Position numbers and translations under genes: made by a program. A DNA stretch of 64,000 nt from contig JANZNS010000004.1 of the NCBI GenBank assembly GCA_025153445.1, positions 248,001 to 312,000 of the forward strand. The letters run 5' to 3'. This document shows, piece by piece, positions 44,111 to 52,778 of this stretch (position 1 is the stretch's first letter; each line of letters opens with the position of its first letter). The notes below the pieces were generated by a model that made no database searches, was not told the origin of the DNA, and saw only the letters and a program-made list of their open reading frames with translations. Origin of the DNA: Marinobacter sp. BGYM27. GTDB taxonomy: Bacteria > Pseudomonadota > Gammaproteobacteria > Pseudomonadales > Oleiphilaceae.

Positions 44111-45417
44111 GTATTGAAGCCCTGACCCTCTTATTCTTTGGCGCGCTGCTGTTCTTCCTGGTTCTCGGCCTGCCGCTGACATTTGTACTGGGCGGTGTAT
44201 CCGTCGTCTTTCTGTATTTCACCTGGGGTTTTGACTCCTTCTTTATGGTGGCCTCCCAGATCTGGAGCACCATGGAAAGCTTTACCCTGGTGGCTATTCC
44301 ACTGTTCGTCTATATGGCGATGATTCTGGAGCGCACCGGTGTCGCCAATGATCTGTACCGAATGATGCACCTCTGGTGGGGCGGCGTTCGCGGTGGTCTG
44401 GCCATCGGCACCCTGGGTATCTGTGCCCTCTTTGCCGCCATGTGCGGTATCAGTGGCGCTGCGGTCGTGGCCATGGGCACCATCGCCCTGCCGTCCATGC
44501 TGGAGCGCGGTTATGACAAGAACATGGCGCTGGGTTGCATCAATACCGGCGGGGGCTGGGGCATTCTGATTCCGCCCAGCATCCTGATGATCCTGTACTC
44601 GCTGATTACCGGTGTATCGGTGGGCAAAATGTTCGCGGCCGGCATTCTGCCCGGCATATTGCTGATGGTGCTGACCACTGCTTACATCATCATTCGCTGT
44701 TACTTCCAGCCTCACCTGGCGCCCGCGCTGCCGCCAGAAGAACGGGCCACCTGGCCGGAAAAATTCCGCGCCCTGCGGGCCGTGATCCTGCCAATTGCCA
44801 TCGTGGTCATGGTGCTGGGTTCCATTATCGCCGGCATTACCACGCCAACCGAGGCAGCTGCCGTCGGTGTGTTCGGTGCGCTGATTTCTGCCGCCGTCTA
44901 TCGCCGGTTCACCTGGGCGCTGCTGCATGACGCCGCAATTCGCACCTTCAAGCTGACCGGTATGATCATGTGGATTCTGTTCGCGGCCCACGCATTCAGC
45001 GCCGCCTACCAGAGCATGGGCGCGCAGGAGCTGATTGAAGGCTTGATGCAGATGATTCCGGGCGGCCCCTGGGGGATCGTGCTGTCGATGATGCTGATCG
45101 TGTTCCTGCTGGCGATGGTACTGGATCCGGTTGGTATCATGCTGATCACCCTGCCGGTGTTCATCCCGATTGTGGAATCACTGGGCTTCGATCCGATCTG
45201 GTTCGGTATCCTGTTCGTGATCAATATGGAAATTGGCTACATGACACCGCCATTCGGCTTCAACCTGTTCTACCTCAAAGGTGTCGTGCCCCCGAGCATC
45301 ACCATGCAGGATATCTACAAGTCAATTATTCCGTTCGTACTGGTCCAGGTGGTGGGCATGGGCATCATCATGGTGTTCCCGGACATCGCCACCTACCTGC
45401 CGGAGCTGTTCTTTTAA
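44107..45417 (+). CDS. dctM: TRAP transporter large permease (DctM)
   Basis: The 436-aa protein has about 12 helices and the DctM signatures MCGISGAAVVAMGTIALPSMLERGYDKNMALGCINTGGGWGILIPPSILMILYS and IGYMTPPFGFNLFYLKGV. It is the sodium-driven transport channel. The GTG start overlaps the dctQ stop by 4 bp, with AGGAG upstream. A strong hairpin follows at 45433-45470. Confidence 0.93.
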   Translation: MSIEALTLLFFGALLFFLVLGLPLTFVLGGVSVVFLYFTWGFDSFFMVASQIWSTMESFTLVAIPLFVYMAMILERTGVANDLYRMMHLWWGGVRGGLAIGTLGICALFAAMCGISGAAVVAMGTIALPSMLERGYDKNMALGCINTGGGWGILIPPSILMILYSLITGVSVGKMFAAGILPGILLMVLTTAYIIIRCYFQPHLAPALPPEERATWPEKFRALRAVILPIAIVVMVLGSIIAGITTPTEAAAVGVFGALISAAVYRRFTWALLHDAAIRTFKLTGMIMWILFAAHAFSAAYQSMGAQELIEGLMQMIPGGPWGIVLSMMLIVFLLAMVLDPVGIMLITLPVFIPIVESLGFDPIWFGILFVINMEIGYMTPPFGFNLFYLKGVVPPSITMQDIYKSIIPFVLVQVVGMGIIMVFPDIATYLPELFF

Positions 45418-45432
45418 CGGCCCTGAACGCAA

Positions 45433-45470
45433 AAGACACTGAGAGCGCGAGCGCCGCGCTTCAGTGTCTT
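45433..45470. terminator. Hairpin between dctM and msrAB
   Basis: The 10-bp outer stem AAGACACTGA/TCAGTGTCTT and inner AGCGCG/CGCGCT lie between convergent genes. A short T4 run exists only on the minus strand, so it serves msrAB best. Confidence 0.7.
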
Positions 45471-45523
45471 GGCCAAATGTCTACCGGTCACGCCGCCCAG
45501 GCGTGACCGTTTACCTGCTTGAA

Positions 45524-46693
45524 TCAGCTGCGCGGCGGGCCTACCTGATCCAGATACTCGCCATACCCCTGCGCGGCCATTTCAGCTTTCGGAATAAAGC
45601 GCATCGCAGCCGAGTTCATGCAGTAACGCAGCCCTGTGGGCTTGGGGCCGTCCGCAAACACGTGCCCGACATGCGAATCAGCGTAGCGGCTACGGATTTC
45701 GGTGCGCACCCCGAACAAAGAGCGATCTTCCTTCTCTACCACGGCATCCTTCGTCAGCGGACGAACAAAGCTCGGCCAGCCGGTGCCTGACTTGTATTTG
45801 TCCCGTGATGAATACAGGGGTTCGCCAGAAACCACATCCACATAGATGCCTTCACGTTTCTCATCCCAGTACTCGTTGTTAAATGCTCGCTCGGTGTCAT
45901 CATTCTGGGTAACAGCGTACTGGATGTCGGTCAGCTGCTTTTTCAACTCCGCATCGTCCGGTTTTACGAATGTGGCAGGATCGAAGCCTTTGCTTGCCCC
46001 TTTGCTGCTTGATTGATCAGCCGCAGCCTCGGGACGGAACTGGGCGAAGTCGATTTTCTGGTCGTCGCCCCATACCTTGTCGATAAACTGATAGCGACCG
46101 GAGTTGAAGGTATAGAACTTGTAGCGCACAGGATTCTTCTTGTAGTAATCCTGATGGTAGCCCTCGGCGTTATAGAATTTCTCGAAGGGCACGATCTCAA
46201 TCACCACGGGCTTTTTATAGCGACCGGAATCCGCCAGGGCTTTTTTGGATGCTTCCGCCAGACGCTTCTGTTCCGCGTTATGGTAGAAGATGGCCGGGCG
46301 ATACTGGGTGCCCCGGTCAACAAACTGCCCCTGGTCATCGGTCGGATCCATAAAGCGCCAGAAGCCCTGCAACAACCCGTCGTAGGTAATGACCTTGGGG
46401 TCGTAATACACCTGCACCGCTTCAGTGTGGCCAGTGCCGCCTGACGATACTGCCTCGTAAGTCGGATTCTCGGCATCACCGCCGCTGTAACCCGAGACCG
46501 CCTCAACGACCCCCGGAATTTTCTCGAAGCCGGCCTCCACGCACCAGAAGCAACCCCCGGCAAAGGTGGCCACTTTGAGCGACTTATCATCAGGCGCGTA
46601 CTGGTCTTTGCTGGCATCGTCATCCGCGTATGCTCGCAACCCGATCAGGGCGGCAATCAGCACCAGTGTTGAAATGGAAATGACACGTTTCAT
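45524..46693 (-). CDS. msrAB: Periplasmic fused methionine sulfoxide reductase MsrA-MsrB
   Basis: The 389-aa protein has a signal peptide (about 1-24, ending RAYA), an MsrA domain (about 35-200) with the catalytic [12 protein letters not shown], and an MsrB domain (about 245-375). MsrB shows [20 protein letters not shown] and the catalytic [11 protein letters not shown]. Neither CxxC zinc pair of classical MsrB is visible. Such fusions repair both epimers of methionine sulfoxide outside the cytoplasm. The ATG at 46693 has GAGGTG six bases upstream; the GTG three codons earlier overlaps that site and is rejected. It lies downstream of a two-component system and a methionine-rich repeat protein on the same strand. 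Confidence 0.92.
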   Translation of the reverse strand: MKRVISISTLVLIAALIGLRAYADDDASKDQYAPDDKSLKVATFAGGCFWCVEAGFEKIPGVVEAVSGYSGGDAENPTYEAVSSGGTGHTEAVQVYYDPKVITYDGLLQGFWRFMDPTDDQGQFVDRGTQYRPAIFYHNAEQKRLAEASKKALADSGRYKKPVVIEIVPFEKFYNAEGYHQDYYKKNPVRYKFYTFNSGRYQFIDKVWGDDQKIDFAQFRPEAAADQSSSKGASKGFDPATFVKPDDAELKKQLTDIQYAVTQNDDTERAFNNEYWDEKREGIYVDVVSGEPLYSSRDKYKSGTGWPSFVRPLTKDAVVEKEDRSLFGVRTEIRSRYADSHVGHVFADGPKPTGLRYCMNSAAMRFIPKAEMAAQGYGEYLDQVGPPRS

Positions 46694-46894
46694 GTGGCTC
46701 ACCTCGTTATCGAATACTGCGGAACGCGTCTGTCAAAGCCGTCACACGGCCGGAATCAACGCGTTGTTCGCTGTGTGTCCCAGGGCCAGCCTGTTATCCG
46801 GTTGGCCCTACCTCAATAGTGTTCAGTCTGGCGGGGAAAATTCACACAGATTTCTTGATAAAGTTACGAATTCATAACGGCGAAAGGATCACTG

Positions 46895-48385
46895 CTATTT
46901 ACGTACCGTTTCGGCGGATCGCAACGGCAAACGGATCTCGAAAACCGCACCGTGAGGATCACGATTGCTGACCGCGACCGAGCCGCCCTGCATGTCCATA
47001 ATCCGGCGTGCAATGGCCAGCCCGAGCCCGGCATGGCCGGGGCTATCCTGTTGATCCCCCCTATACAGGGGATCAAACACATGGGGCAGATCGTTTTCTG
47101 CAATACCGGGCCCGTCATCGGCGACTGTCACTCTGAGCTCATCCTCGCTGGCAGTCAGCGCCAGCGCGATCGTGCCACCTTGCGGGCTGTAGTCCAGCGC
47201 GTTACGTATCAGGTTGTCGAGCACCCGCTCGGTCATCCCCAGATCGCCGTAAGCCAGCGGCAGCTGCAAATCCCCGGAGACGGCCAGCGTGACGTGTTTT
47301 TTGTCGGCTTCGGGGGTATGTTTCTGGGCCACATCGTGCACCAGATCGCCGGGTGCGAAAGGCTCCGGCTGTGGCTGTTTTTCCCTGGCTTCCAACGCGG
47401 CCAGCTCGAACAGCTCATCCACCAGATGACTCAGGCGCCGGCCTTCATTCAGCGCGATATCCAGGAAGCGTTCCTGCTGTTCGATACTCAGATCCGCACG
47501 CTTGATTCGCAGACTTTCAACATACCCCTGAATCGATGCTAGCGGCGTGCGAAGGTCATGGGAAACCTGCGCAATCAAACGCCGGCGCAACGTATCCTTT
47601 TCCCGCAGCTGATCGATCTGGTAGGCGATGCGATCTGCCATTCGGTCAAATGTCATACCCAGATAGTCAATTTCATCACGGCTGCCGGAACGCTGATCCC
47701 GCCAGCGCGGGGCCTGATCAATAGCCAGATCGGCACTCTCGAACTGCTCTACGATGCGGGTCAGCCGGGTTAATCGCCGGGTCATCAGCCGGAATACCGC
47801 CAGCCCCGCGAACATACCGAACAGCAGACTGACCGCCACTGCCCATGCGCTCATGCTGATGAAATGCCCTTCACGGGCCATCATCTCAGCGGAATCGTAT
47901 TCTTCCCCCCGCAACACGACGTACAGATAGCCCTCAGGATTTGCGGCAGAGGGCACCGGGGTCACGGAAAACACCTTACGGCGATCGTGACTGCGCGGGT
48001 CATCCCCCAGCACCGGATAGGCGGTTTCATCGGCAAGCAGCTTTTGCACAGGCTCAAGCGAAACGGCATTGCGTTTGATCTTGTCCGGATCAGCCGAGTA
48101 GGCGAGGATTTTGCCGTCCATATCCAGCAGGTAGATTTCGATGCTGGGATTAATGGTCATATAGAGCGAGAACAGCGCCTTCAGCGCTTTCTCGTCCAGC
48201 CGGCCTTCATCAACCAGATTGCGGTCCGATACCAGATCCCGCGCCAGATTGCGGTTCAGCTCCTGATTCACCGAGGCGTTGTACTCTCGCAGCGACACGG
48301 TACTGATGAAGGTATACACCAGCCCGACAGCCACCAGCAGCACAAACAGGCCCAACGCAAGCCGGGTATAAAGGGATTTCAGCAT
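46895..48385 (-). CDS. Sensor histidine kinase of an OmpR-type two-component system
   Basis: The 496-aa membrane kinase has TM1 (about 8-28), a periplasmic sensor region (about 29-180), TM2 (about 180-205), and a HAMP linker. HisKA follows with phospho-acceptor His in QVSHDLRTPLASIQGY, then HATPase_c with the N box NLIRNALDYSP, DDGPGIAE and GHAGLGLAIARRI. The periplasmic part is double-Cache/PAS-like (SIEIYLLDMDGKILAYS). It lies 4 bp after the response regulator. The signal is unknown; its neighbours suggest an envelope oxidant or metal cue. Confidence 0.9.
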   Translation of the reverse strand: MLKSLYTRLALGLFVLLVAVGLVYTFISTVSLREYNASVNQELNRNLARDLVSDRNLVDEGRLDEKALKALFSLYMTINPSIEIYLLDMDGKILAYSADPDKIKRNAVSLEPVQKLLADETAYPVLGDDPRSHDRRKVFSVTPVPSAANPEGYLYVVLRGEEYDSAEMMAREGHFISMSAWAVAVSLLFGMFAGLAVFRLMTRRLTRLTRIVEQFESADLAIDQAPRWRDQRSGSRDEIDYLGMTFDRMADRIAYQIDQLREKDTLRRRLIAQVSHDLRTPLASIQGYVESLRIKRADLSIEQQERFLDIALNEGRRLSHLVDELFELAALEAREKQPQPEPFAPGDLVHDVAQKHTPEADKKHVTLAVSGDLQLPLAYGDLGMTERVLDNLIRNALDYSPQGGTIALALTASEDELRVTVADDGPGIAENDLPHVFDPLYRGDQQDSPGHAGLGLAIARRIMDMQGGSVAVSNRDPHGAVFEIRLPLRSAETVRK

Positions 48386-48389
48386 GGGG

Positions 48390-49094
48390 TCAGTCCCGGA
48401 AGCGATAGCCCACGCCCCAGACCGTCTGGACGTATACAGGCTCGGATGGATCCAGTTCGATCTTGCCGCGCAGGCGGTTGATATGGGTGTTCACGGTGTG
48501 TTCGTAGCCTTCATGGTTATAGCCCCAGACCGCATCGAGTAACTGGGTGCGGCTGAAGACCCGGCCAGGATGGCGAGCAAAGTGCCACAGCAAATCAAAT
48601 TCCCGCGCGGTCAGCTCCACCTCGGCGCCATTCACTTCCACCCGTCTGCGGGTCGGGTCGATACTCAGACCCTCGATGTCGATACGGCTGGCCTCTTCTT
48701 CACTTGTTGGCTGGGGTGCCGCCATGGCATCCACCCGTCGGAACAGGGCTTTCACACGGGCCGACAGTTCCGCCACGCTGAAGGGCTTGGTGAGGTAATC
48801 ATCCGCTCCCATCTCCAACCCCAGCACCCGGTCCAGTTCGGTGCTTTTGGCCGTCAGCATCAGTACCGGTACATAGCCGGCACCACTTCGAATCTCGCGA
48901 CAGACCGACAGCCCGTCAAGCCCCGGCAGCATCAGATCCAGCACCACCAGATCGATACCACCTTCGCGATAGCGCTCAAGCCCGGTATCGCCCCGGGCGA
49001 CGTGGATCGCGTCGCAGCCCAGGTCTTCAATGTGCATTTTGACCAGTTGGGCGATGCCCGGGTTGTCTTCGATGATCAGTACCGTTCGGCTCAT
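48390..49094 (-). CDS. OmpR/PhoB-family response regulator
   Basis: The 234-aa regulator has a receiver domain (about 1-120) with acidic pocket EDN, phospho-acceptor Asp in VVLDLMLPGLDG (about residue 53) and lysine in YLTKPFS. A winged-helix DNA-binding domain follows (about 135-232, ELTAREFDLLWHFARHPGRVFSRTQLLDAVWGYNHEGYEHTVNTHINRLRGKIE). It is co-transcribed with the kinase and lies 98 bp downstream of the methionine-rich repeat protein gene. Both msrAB and that gene are candidate targets. Confidence 0.92.
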   Translation of the reverse strand: MSRTVLIIEDNPGIAQLVKMHIEDLGCDAIHVARGDTGLERYREGGIDLVVLDLMLPGLDGLSVCREIRSGAGYVPVLMLTAKSTELDRVLGLEMGADDYLTKPFSVAELSARVKALFRRVDAMAAPQPTSEEEASRIDIEGLSIDPTRRRVEVNGAEVELTAREFDLLWHFARHPGRVFSRTQLLDAVWGYNHEGYEHTVNTHINRLRGKIELDPSEPVYVQTVWGVGYRFRD

Positions 49095-49192
49095 CGGTTT
49101 ACTACATCCATTAAGTTTGATCAGATTTCAGGGTCAGGATCGAAACAACACGATAATTCGGCCGATCCTGCCTGAAGCATAGACCAGTGTGA

Positions 49193-49555
49193 TCAGTTAC
49201 CCTTCGACATGCTGTCTTTCTTCATGCCGTCCTTCTTCATATCGTCGTGCATCATGTCATCTTTTTTCATGCTGTCATGCTTCATATCATCCTTTTTCAT
49301 ACCGCCACGCGACATGCTGGACTCCGTTTTCATATCGTCATGCTTCATGCCGTCCTTCTTCATGTCGTCATGCATCATGTCATCTTTCTTCATGCCGTCA
49401 TGGTTCATATCGTCCTTGTCCATACCACCACGCGACATGCTGGATTCCGTTTTCATGTCGTCCGACTTTTTCATGTCATCGGCGTGCACGCTCGCCATAC
49501 CCAGCGCAAAAACGGTGGCGGTCATAGCGGTCAGCATTGGTTTGATCAGTTTCAT
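49193..49555 (-). CDS. Methionine-rich MxKDx pentapeptide-repeat periplasmic protein
   Basis: The 120-aa product has a signal peptide (residues 1-25, ending SVHA). The 95-residue mature chain is made only of short units such as MKKDD, MMHDD, MKKDG and MSRGG. It contains 20 methionines and many Asp, Lys and His, with no aromatic residue and no cysteine. This matches the pentapeptide MXKDX repeat family. Function in the family is not settled; metal binding or sacrificial methionine oxidation are suggested. The start MKLIKPM is chosen over one seven codons earlier because the signal peptide begins there and AGGGAG lies upstream. The neighbouring periplasmic MsrAB could reduce it. Confidence 0.85.
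   Translation of the reverse strand: MKLIKPMLTAMTATVFALGMASVHADDMKKSDDMKTESSMSRGGMDKDDMNHDGMKKDDMMHDDMKKDGMKHDDMKTESSMSRGGMKKDDMKHDSMKKDDMMHDDMKKDGMKKDSMSKGN
49217..49462 (-). repeat. Tandem 123-bp duplication inside the MxKDx gene
   Basis: Residues 32-72 and 73-113 are two copies of the same 41-residue block, starting DDMKTESSMSRGGM and ending MKKDGMK. They differ at only a few positions, so the coding DNA is a tandem pair (49340-49462 and 49217-49339). Confidence 0.85.
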
Positions 49556-49769
49556 TGTGATGTCTCCCTGCTTCATCTGTGATGAAGGCTTTGAATGATT
49601 GCAAAGGTTATTGTTCAGTCGTGAACCAGCCGCCCTGCTTAATCGGTAAACGGCCTGAGTTCACAGCATGCAGAATGAAAGACGGGGCTCACAGGGGCAT
49701 CACAGGGAAGTAAAGAATTTATAGACCAGACTTCACAAAAGTATCACGCGATACGGCGGGGTTAACTCT

Positions 49770-49785
49770 GGAGCCTTGCGGCTCC
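49770..49785 (-). terminator. Hairpin after the DMT transporter gene
   Basis: GGAGCC-TTGC-GGCTCC lies 46 bp beyond the DMT stop on the minus strand; no clear U-run. The rest of 49577-49831 should hold the promoter of the MxKDx gene; no operator was recognised. Confidence 0.45.
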
Positions 49786-49831
49786 ACCAAAGCTGTAACT
49801 TCGGCTACAGGTACAGGCGACCCTCGCCCTC

Positions 49832-50710
49832 TCAGGCTTTGGCCGCCAACCCGAGGTGCGCCCGGCGGGAGAAGCGAACGTTCAGCCACAGTGACAAGGC
49901 GATCACCGATCCGCCCAGCATCAAACGGCCAAGATCGGCATCACGGTTCCAGATCAGCAGGTTGACGATCAGGCCTGCCGGCACCAGTGCATTGTTCATT
50001 ATGGCCAGGGTGCCCGCGTCTACCAGGCAGGCACCGCGGTTCCACAGGAACAGCCCCAATCCCGACGCCGCCAGCCCCAGCCACGCCAGAATGCCCCACT
50101 GTAAAGGCGTAGACGGCATGCGGGCGATATCGCCGAACAACAGGAACGAAGGCAATGCAAACACCAGCGCACCGGCATAGAAATAGCCGAAGAACCGGTA
50201 CAACGGAATATCAGTCGGATACCGCTGAACAAGGTGGCGGTAGCCCACTTGCCCGGCGGCAAAGGTGGCATTGGCAACCTGCAGCAGAATAAAGCCCGTC
50301 AGGTAATCGTTGCTCAGCCCGTCGTAACGGATAATGCCGGCGCCCAGCGTGGCAATGGCAGCCGCCACCAGCGCCATCGGTGAAAAACGGCGGTTGAGCG
50401 CATCATCAAACAGCGTGACATAAAGCGGCGTGAAGATAGTGAACAGCAACACTTCCGGCACGCTGAGATAGGCGAACGACCGGTAAAGGCACAGATAGGT
50501 GATCCCGAACTGCAGCGCGCCCACTATAGAAACACCGGCTTTGAGTTCCCAGCGAACGCCCCGCCAGCGGGTCAGCGGCAGAAAAGCCAGCCCCGCCAAC
50601 ACGACACGGCTGAGTACGGCGAAATCACTGTCGACGTGACCGGCGAGAAACTCGCCAATCAAACTGAACGAAACGGCCCAGAGAACCGTGACAAAAACCA
50701 GAAGTCCCAT
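49832..50710 (-). CDS. EamA/DMT-superfamily transporter
   Basis: The 292-aa protein has ten hydrophobic helices in two EamA repeats, for example FAYLSVPEVLLFTIFTPLYVTLFDDALNRRF in the first and LQWGILAWLGLAASGLGLFLWNRGACLVDAGTLAIMNNALVPAG in the second. DMT carriers export or import small metabolites such as amino acids, amines or carboxylates. It is close to the CarDMT subgroup, with substrate unknown. AGG lies seven bases before ATG. It is separated from folE upstream by 52 bp on the same strand and may be co-transcribed. Confidence 0.82.
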   Translation of the reverse strand: MGLLVFVTVLWAVSFSLIGEFLAGHVDSDFAVLSRVVLAGLAFLPLTRWRGVRWELKAGVSIVGALQFGITYLCLYRSFAYLSVPEVLLFTIFTPLYVTLFDDALNRRFSPMALVAAAIATLGAGIIRYDGLSNDYLTGFILLQVANATFAAGQVGYRHLVQRYPTDIPLYRFFGYFYAGALVFALPSFLLFGDIARMPSTPLQWGILAWLGLAASGLGLFLWNRGACLVDAGTLAIMNNALVPAGLIVNLLIWNRDADLGRLMLGGSVIALSLWLNVRFSRRAHLGLAAKA

Positions 50711-50762
50711 GCAACAACCTTGCGCTAACAGCTAACCGGAAAGGTGAGCCTGGTATAAGTGA

Positions 50763-51488
50763 TCAGGCCATAAATTCGGCACGACACGCCGGGTCGGATT
50801 TGAACCGGCCGCCAAGTGCAATGGTCTCGGTGCGCGAACTGCCATCCATTACGCCGCGCGCTTTCACGCAGTAATGGGTCGCATCGATATGCACCGCCAC
50901 ATCTTCCACTTCGAGCAGAGTTTGCAGCGCCACCAGAATCTGGTGGGTCAGACGCTCCTGCACCTGCGGCCGGCGGGCAAAGAAACGGACGATCCGGTTG
51001 ATCTTGGATAGCCCGATCACTTTGTTCTTCGGCATATAGGCCACGCGGGCGACGCCGTCGATGGTTACAAAATGGTGCTCGCAGGTGCTGATCAGGCCGA
51101 TATCCCGCACCTTGATCATCTCCTCGACCCCCATCTTGTTCTCAATCTGGGTGATCTTCGGGAAGGCGCTGTAATCAAGCCCCGAGAACAGCTCATCGAC
51201 ATACATGCGGGCAATCCGCTCCGGCGTTTCGGTCAGGCTGTCGTCCGCAAGGTCCAGACCCAAGGTCTGCGCCACGCCAGTCATCAGCTCGGCGATTCGA
51301 CCGACCTTCTGGTCGCGGGACAGGCCGTTAGCGGTCATCGGTGTTTCCAAACCCGATTCAATCAGCGCAGTCCGCACGGCATGCGCCTCCGGGCTGAGCA
51401 CCGGCTCGGCAACAGGCGGGTTGGGAATAGCGGTAACCTGAGCCTCAGGGACCGGCGAAGGGGACAACTGCTGGGAAGACTGCGACAT
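50763..51488 (-). CDS. folE: GTP cyclohydrolase I (type IA)
   Basis: The 241-aa protein has a variable proline-rich N-terminus (about 1-45) and the FolE catalytic domain. Zinc and active-site residues are visible in [51 protein letters not shown], and the second zinc cysteine in [15 protein letters not shown]. It makes dihydroneopterin triphosphate for folate or other pterins. Start MSQSSQQ with AGAGGA six bases upstream. Molybdopterin uses a different route (MoaA), so no direct link with modABC is implied. Confidence 0.94.
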   Translation of the reverse strand: MSQSSQQLSPSPVPEAQVTAIPNPPVAEPVLSPEAHAVRTALIESGLETPMTANGLSRDQKVGRIAELMTGVAQTLGLDLADDSLTETPERIARMYVDELFSGLDYSAFPKITQIENKMGVEEMIKVRDIGLISTCEHHFVTIDGVARVAYMPKNKVIGLSKINRIVRFFARRPQVQERLTHQILVALQTLLEVEDVAVHIDATHYCVKARGVMDGSSRTETIALGGRFKSDPACRAEFMA

Positions 51489-51651
51489 GGGATATCCTCT
51501 GCCCTGATTGTGTGGCTGCATCAGCGCTATTTACGTGGAAACTGGCAAATGGATGAAACCCGTCAACTCTGCACTCCACGGCGGAACGATGACAAACAGG
51601 ATGCCGATTATCGTTATCCTTGGCGCTGAGCGCAAAAAAAGAGCGCAAATA

Positions 51652-52563
51652 TCAGCCAACAACTTGCCGCAGGCGTTCAAATAGCGTGCTCTGAAAGGCT
51701 TCCGATAACGGATAGAGATGCCCTTTTCCCGGCATCAGCGTCAGATCGGCATCAGGCAAGTGACTCTCCATGTGCCGGGCATACTCGACTGGCACAAATG
51801 GATCCTGATCCCCCTGATACAACATCACCGGCACCCCGACCTGGTTCAGAACAAACCCCCAGTCGAGCAGTTCGGTCTGCAAATCCTGCGCTATCGCACG
51901 ACCACCGCTGGCAAGGCAGAGCGCCTGGTCGCGCCGAAAAAGCTGATTGTGCATAAACGAGCTGAGCAGTTCCCGATCCTGCTCGCTGATCATGTGCCGG
52001 GCCTCCCGAAAGTAAAAGCCTGGATGCCGCTGAGCCAGCCAGACAACAACGGCGACTGCGGCGCGCATGATGCTGAAGCCCATTTTGGCCAGCTTTGGTC
52101 CGGGCCAGCGCGTGGCCTGCAGGAAGGCCCGGGTTCCCGGGTATTCTTCAAAGTGGGTATAGGATGACATCACCACTGCCTGTATGACTCTCTCGGGCAA
52201 GGCATAGCCGCAAGCCAGGGTGCGGGTGCCGCCACTCGACCAGCCGGCATGGATGAAACGCTCGATCTCCAGCGCATTCGCCAGCTGCTCCACATCCCGC
52301 GGGTAGTCCAGCAATGTCCGGTTGGGTTGAAAGGTCGAACCACCGATACCGGGGCGATCCGGAGTAATAATCCTGAAATGATGGCGACGCGCCTGCTGGT
52401 GGAAAAACCAGCCCTCCAACCTGGAGCCGGGCATTCCGTGAGCAAAAAATACCGGTGTACCCTCAGGATCACCAAGATCGGTATAGGTGAGCTTCCGACC
52501 ATCACGCAGCCGCAGGCAACGGTCATGGCTATCCATATCGGGCTGTATGCTAATCGGACTCAT
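51652..52563 (-). CDS. Alpha/beta-hydrolase
   Basis: The 303-aa protein has the alpha/beta-hydrolase fold: FFAHGMPGSRLEGWF (oxyanion HG), nucleophile elbow GWSSGGTR (Ser about residue 111), an aspartate in YQGDQDPFVPVEYA, and the catalytic His in MPGKGHLYP. The first segment RLRDGRKLTYTDLGDPEGTP is typical of small lipases and esterases. No signal peptide is present. The substrate is unknown. Confidence 0.83.
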   Translation of the reverse strand: MSPISIQPDMDSHDRCLRLRDGRKLTYTDLGDPEGTPVFFAHGMPGSRLEGWFFHQQARRHHFRIITPDRPGIGGSTFQPNRTLLDYPRDVEQLANALEIERFIHAGWSSGGTRTLACGYALPERVIQAVVMSSYTHFEEYPGTRAFLQATRWPGPKLAKMGFSIMRAAVAVVVWLAQRHPGFYFREARHMISEQDRELLSSFMHNQLFRRDQALCLASGGRAIAQDLQTELLDWGFVLNQVGVPVMLYQGDQDPFVPVEYARHMESHLPDADLTLMPGKGHLYPLSEAFQSTLFERLRQVVG

Positions 52564-52778
52564 CCTTCTTTCAGGTCAATCGTTCACGCACCAGAGATTA
52601 GCTGGCGCCGTAACAAATGCCCAGATTTTGTCAGCAGGCGCGGGCGATGACGACCACCAGGTGACACACATCAACTGCGTTAATCCCTGATACGCCAATC
52701 CGCTCAAGCGGCTCGGCTTCGTGTTAATCTGGCCGGCTATTCTGTTACCCGCCCAATTGCCGATGGATCCTGTCTACC

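Noticed and set aside
44131-44991. A 286-codon minus-strand frame opposite dctM, rich in Gly, Gln and His
   Set aside because: Antisense shadow of dctM; composition mirrors hydrophobic codons of the real gene and no start signals are present.
49217-49462. Repeated short units that could look like a CRISPR or satellite array
   Set aside because: The repeats are in frame, encode the MxKDx protein, have no spacers of constant length, and no cas genes are near.
51602-51617. GATTATCGTTATC before folE as a Fur box
   Set aside because: Only a short imperfect palindrome; half-sites do not extend to the 19-bp Fur consensus, and FolE type IA is not usually iron-controlled.
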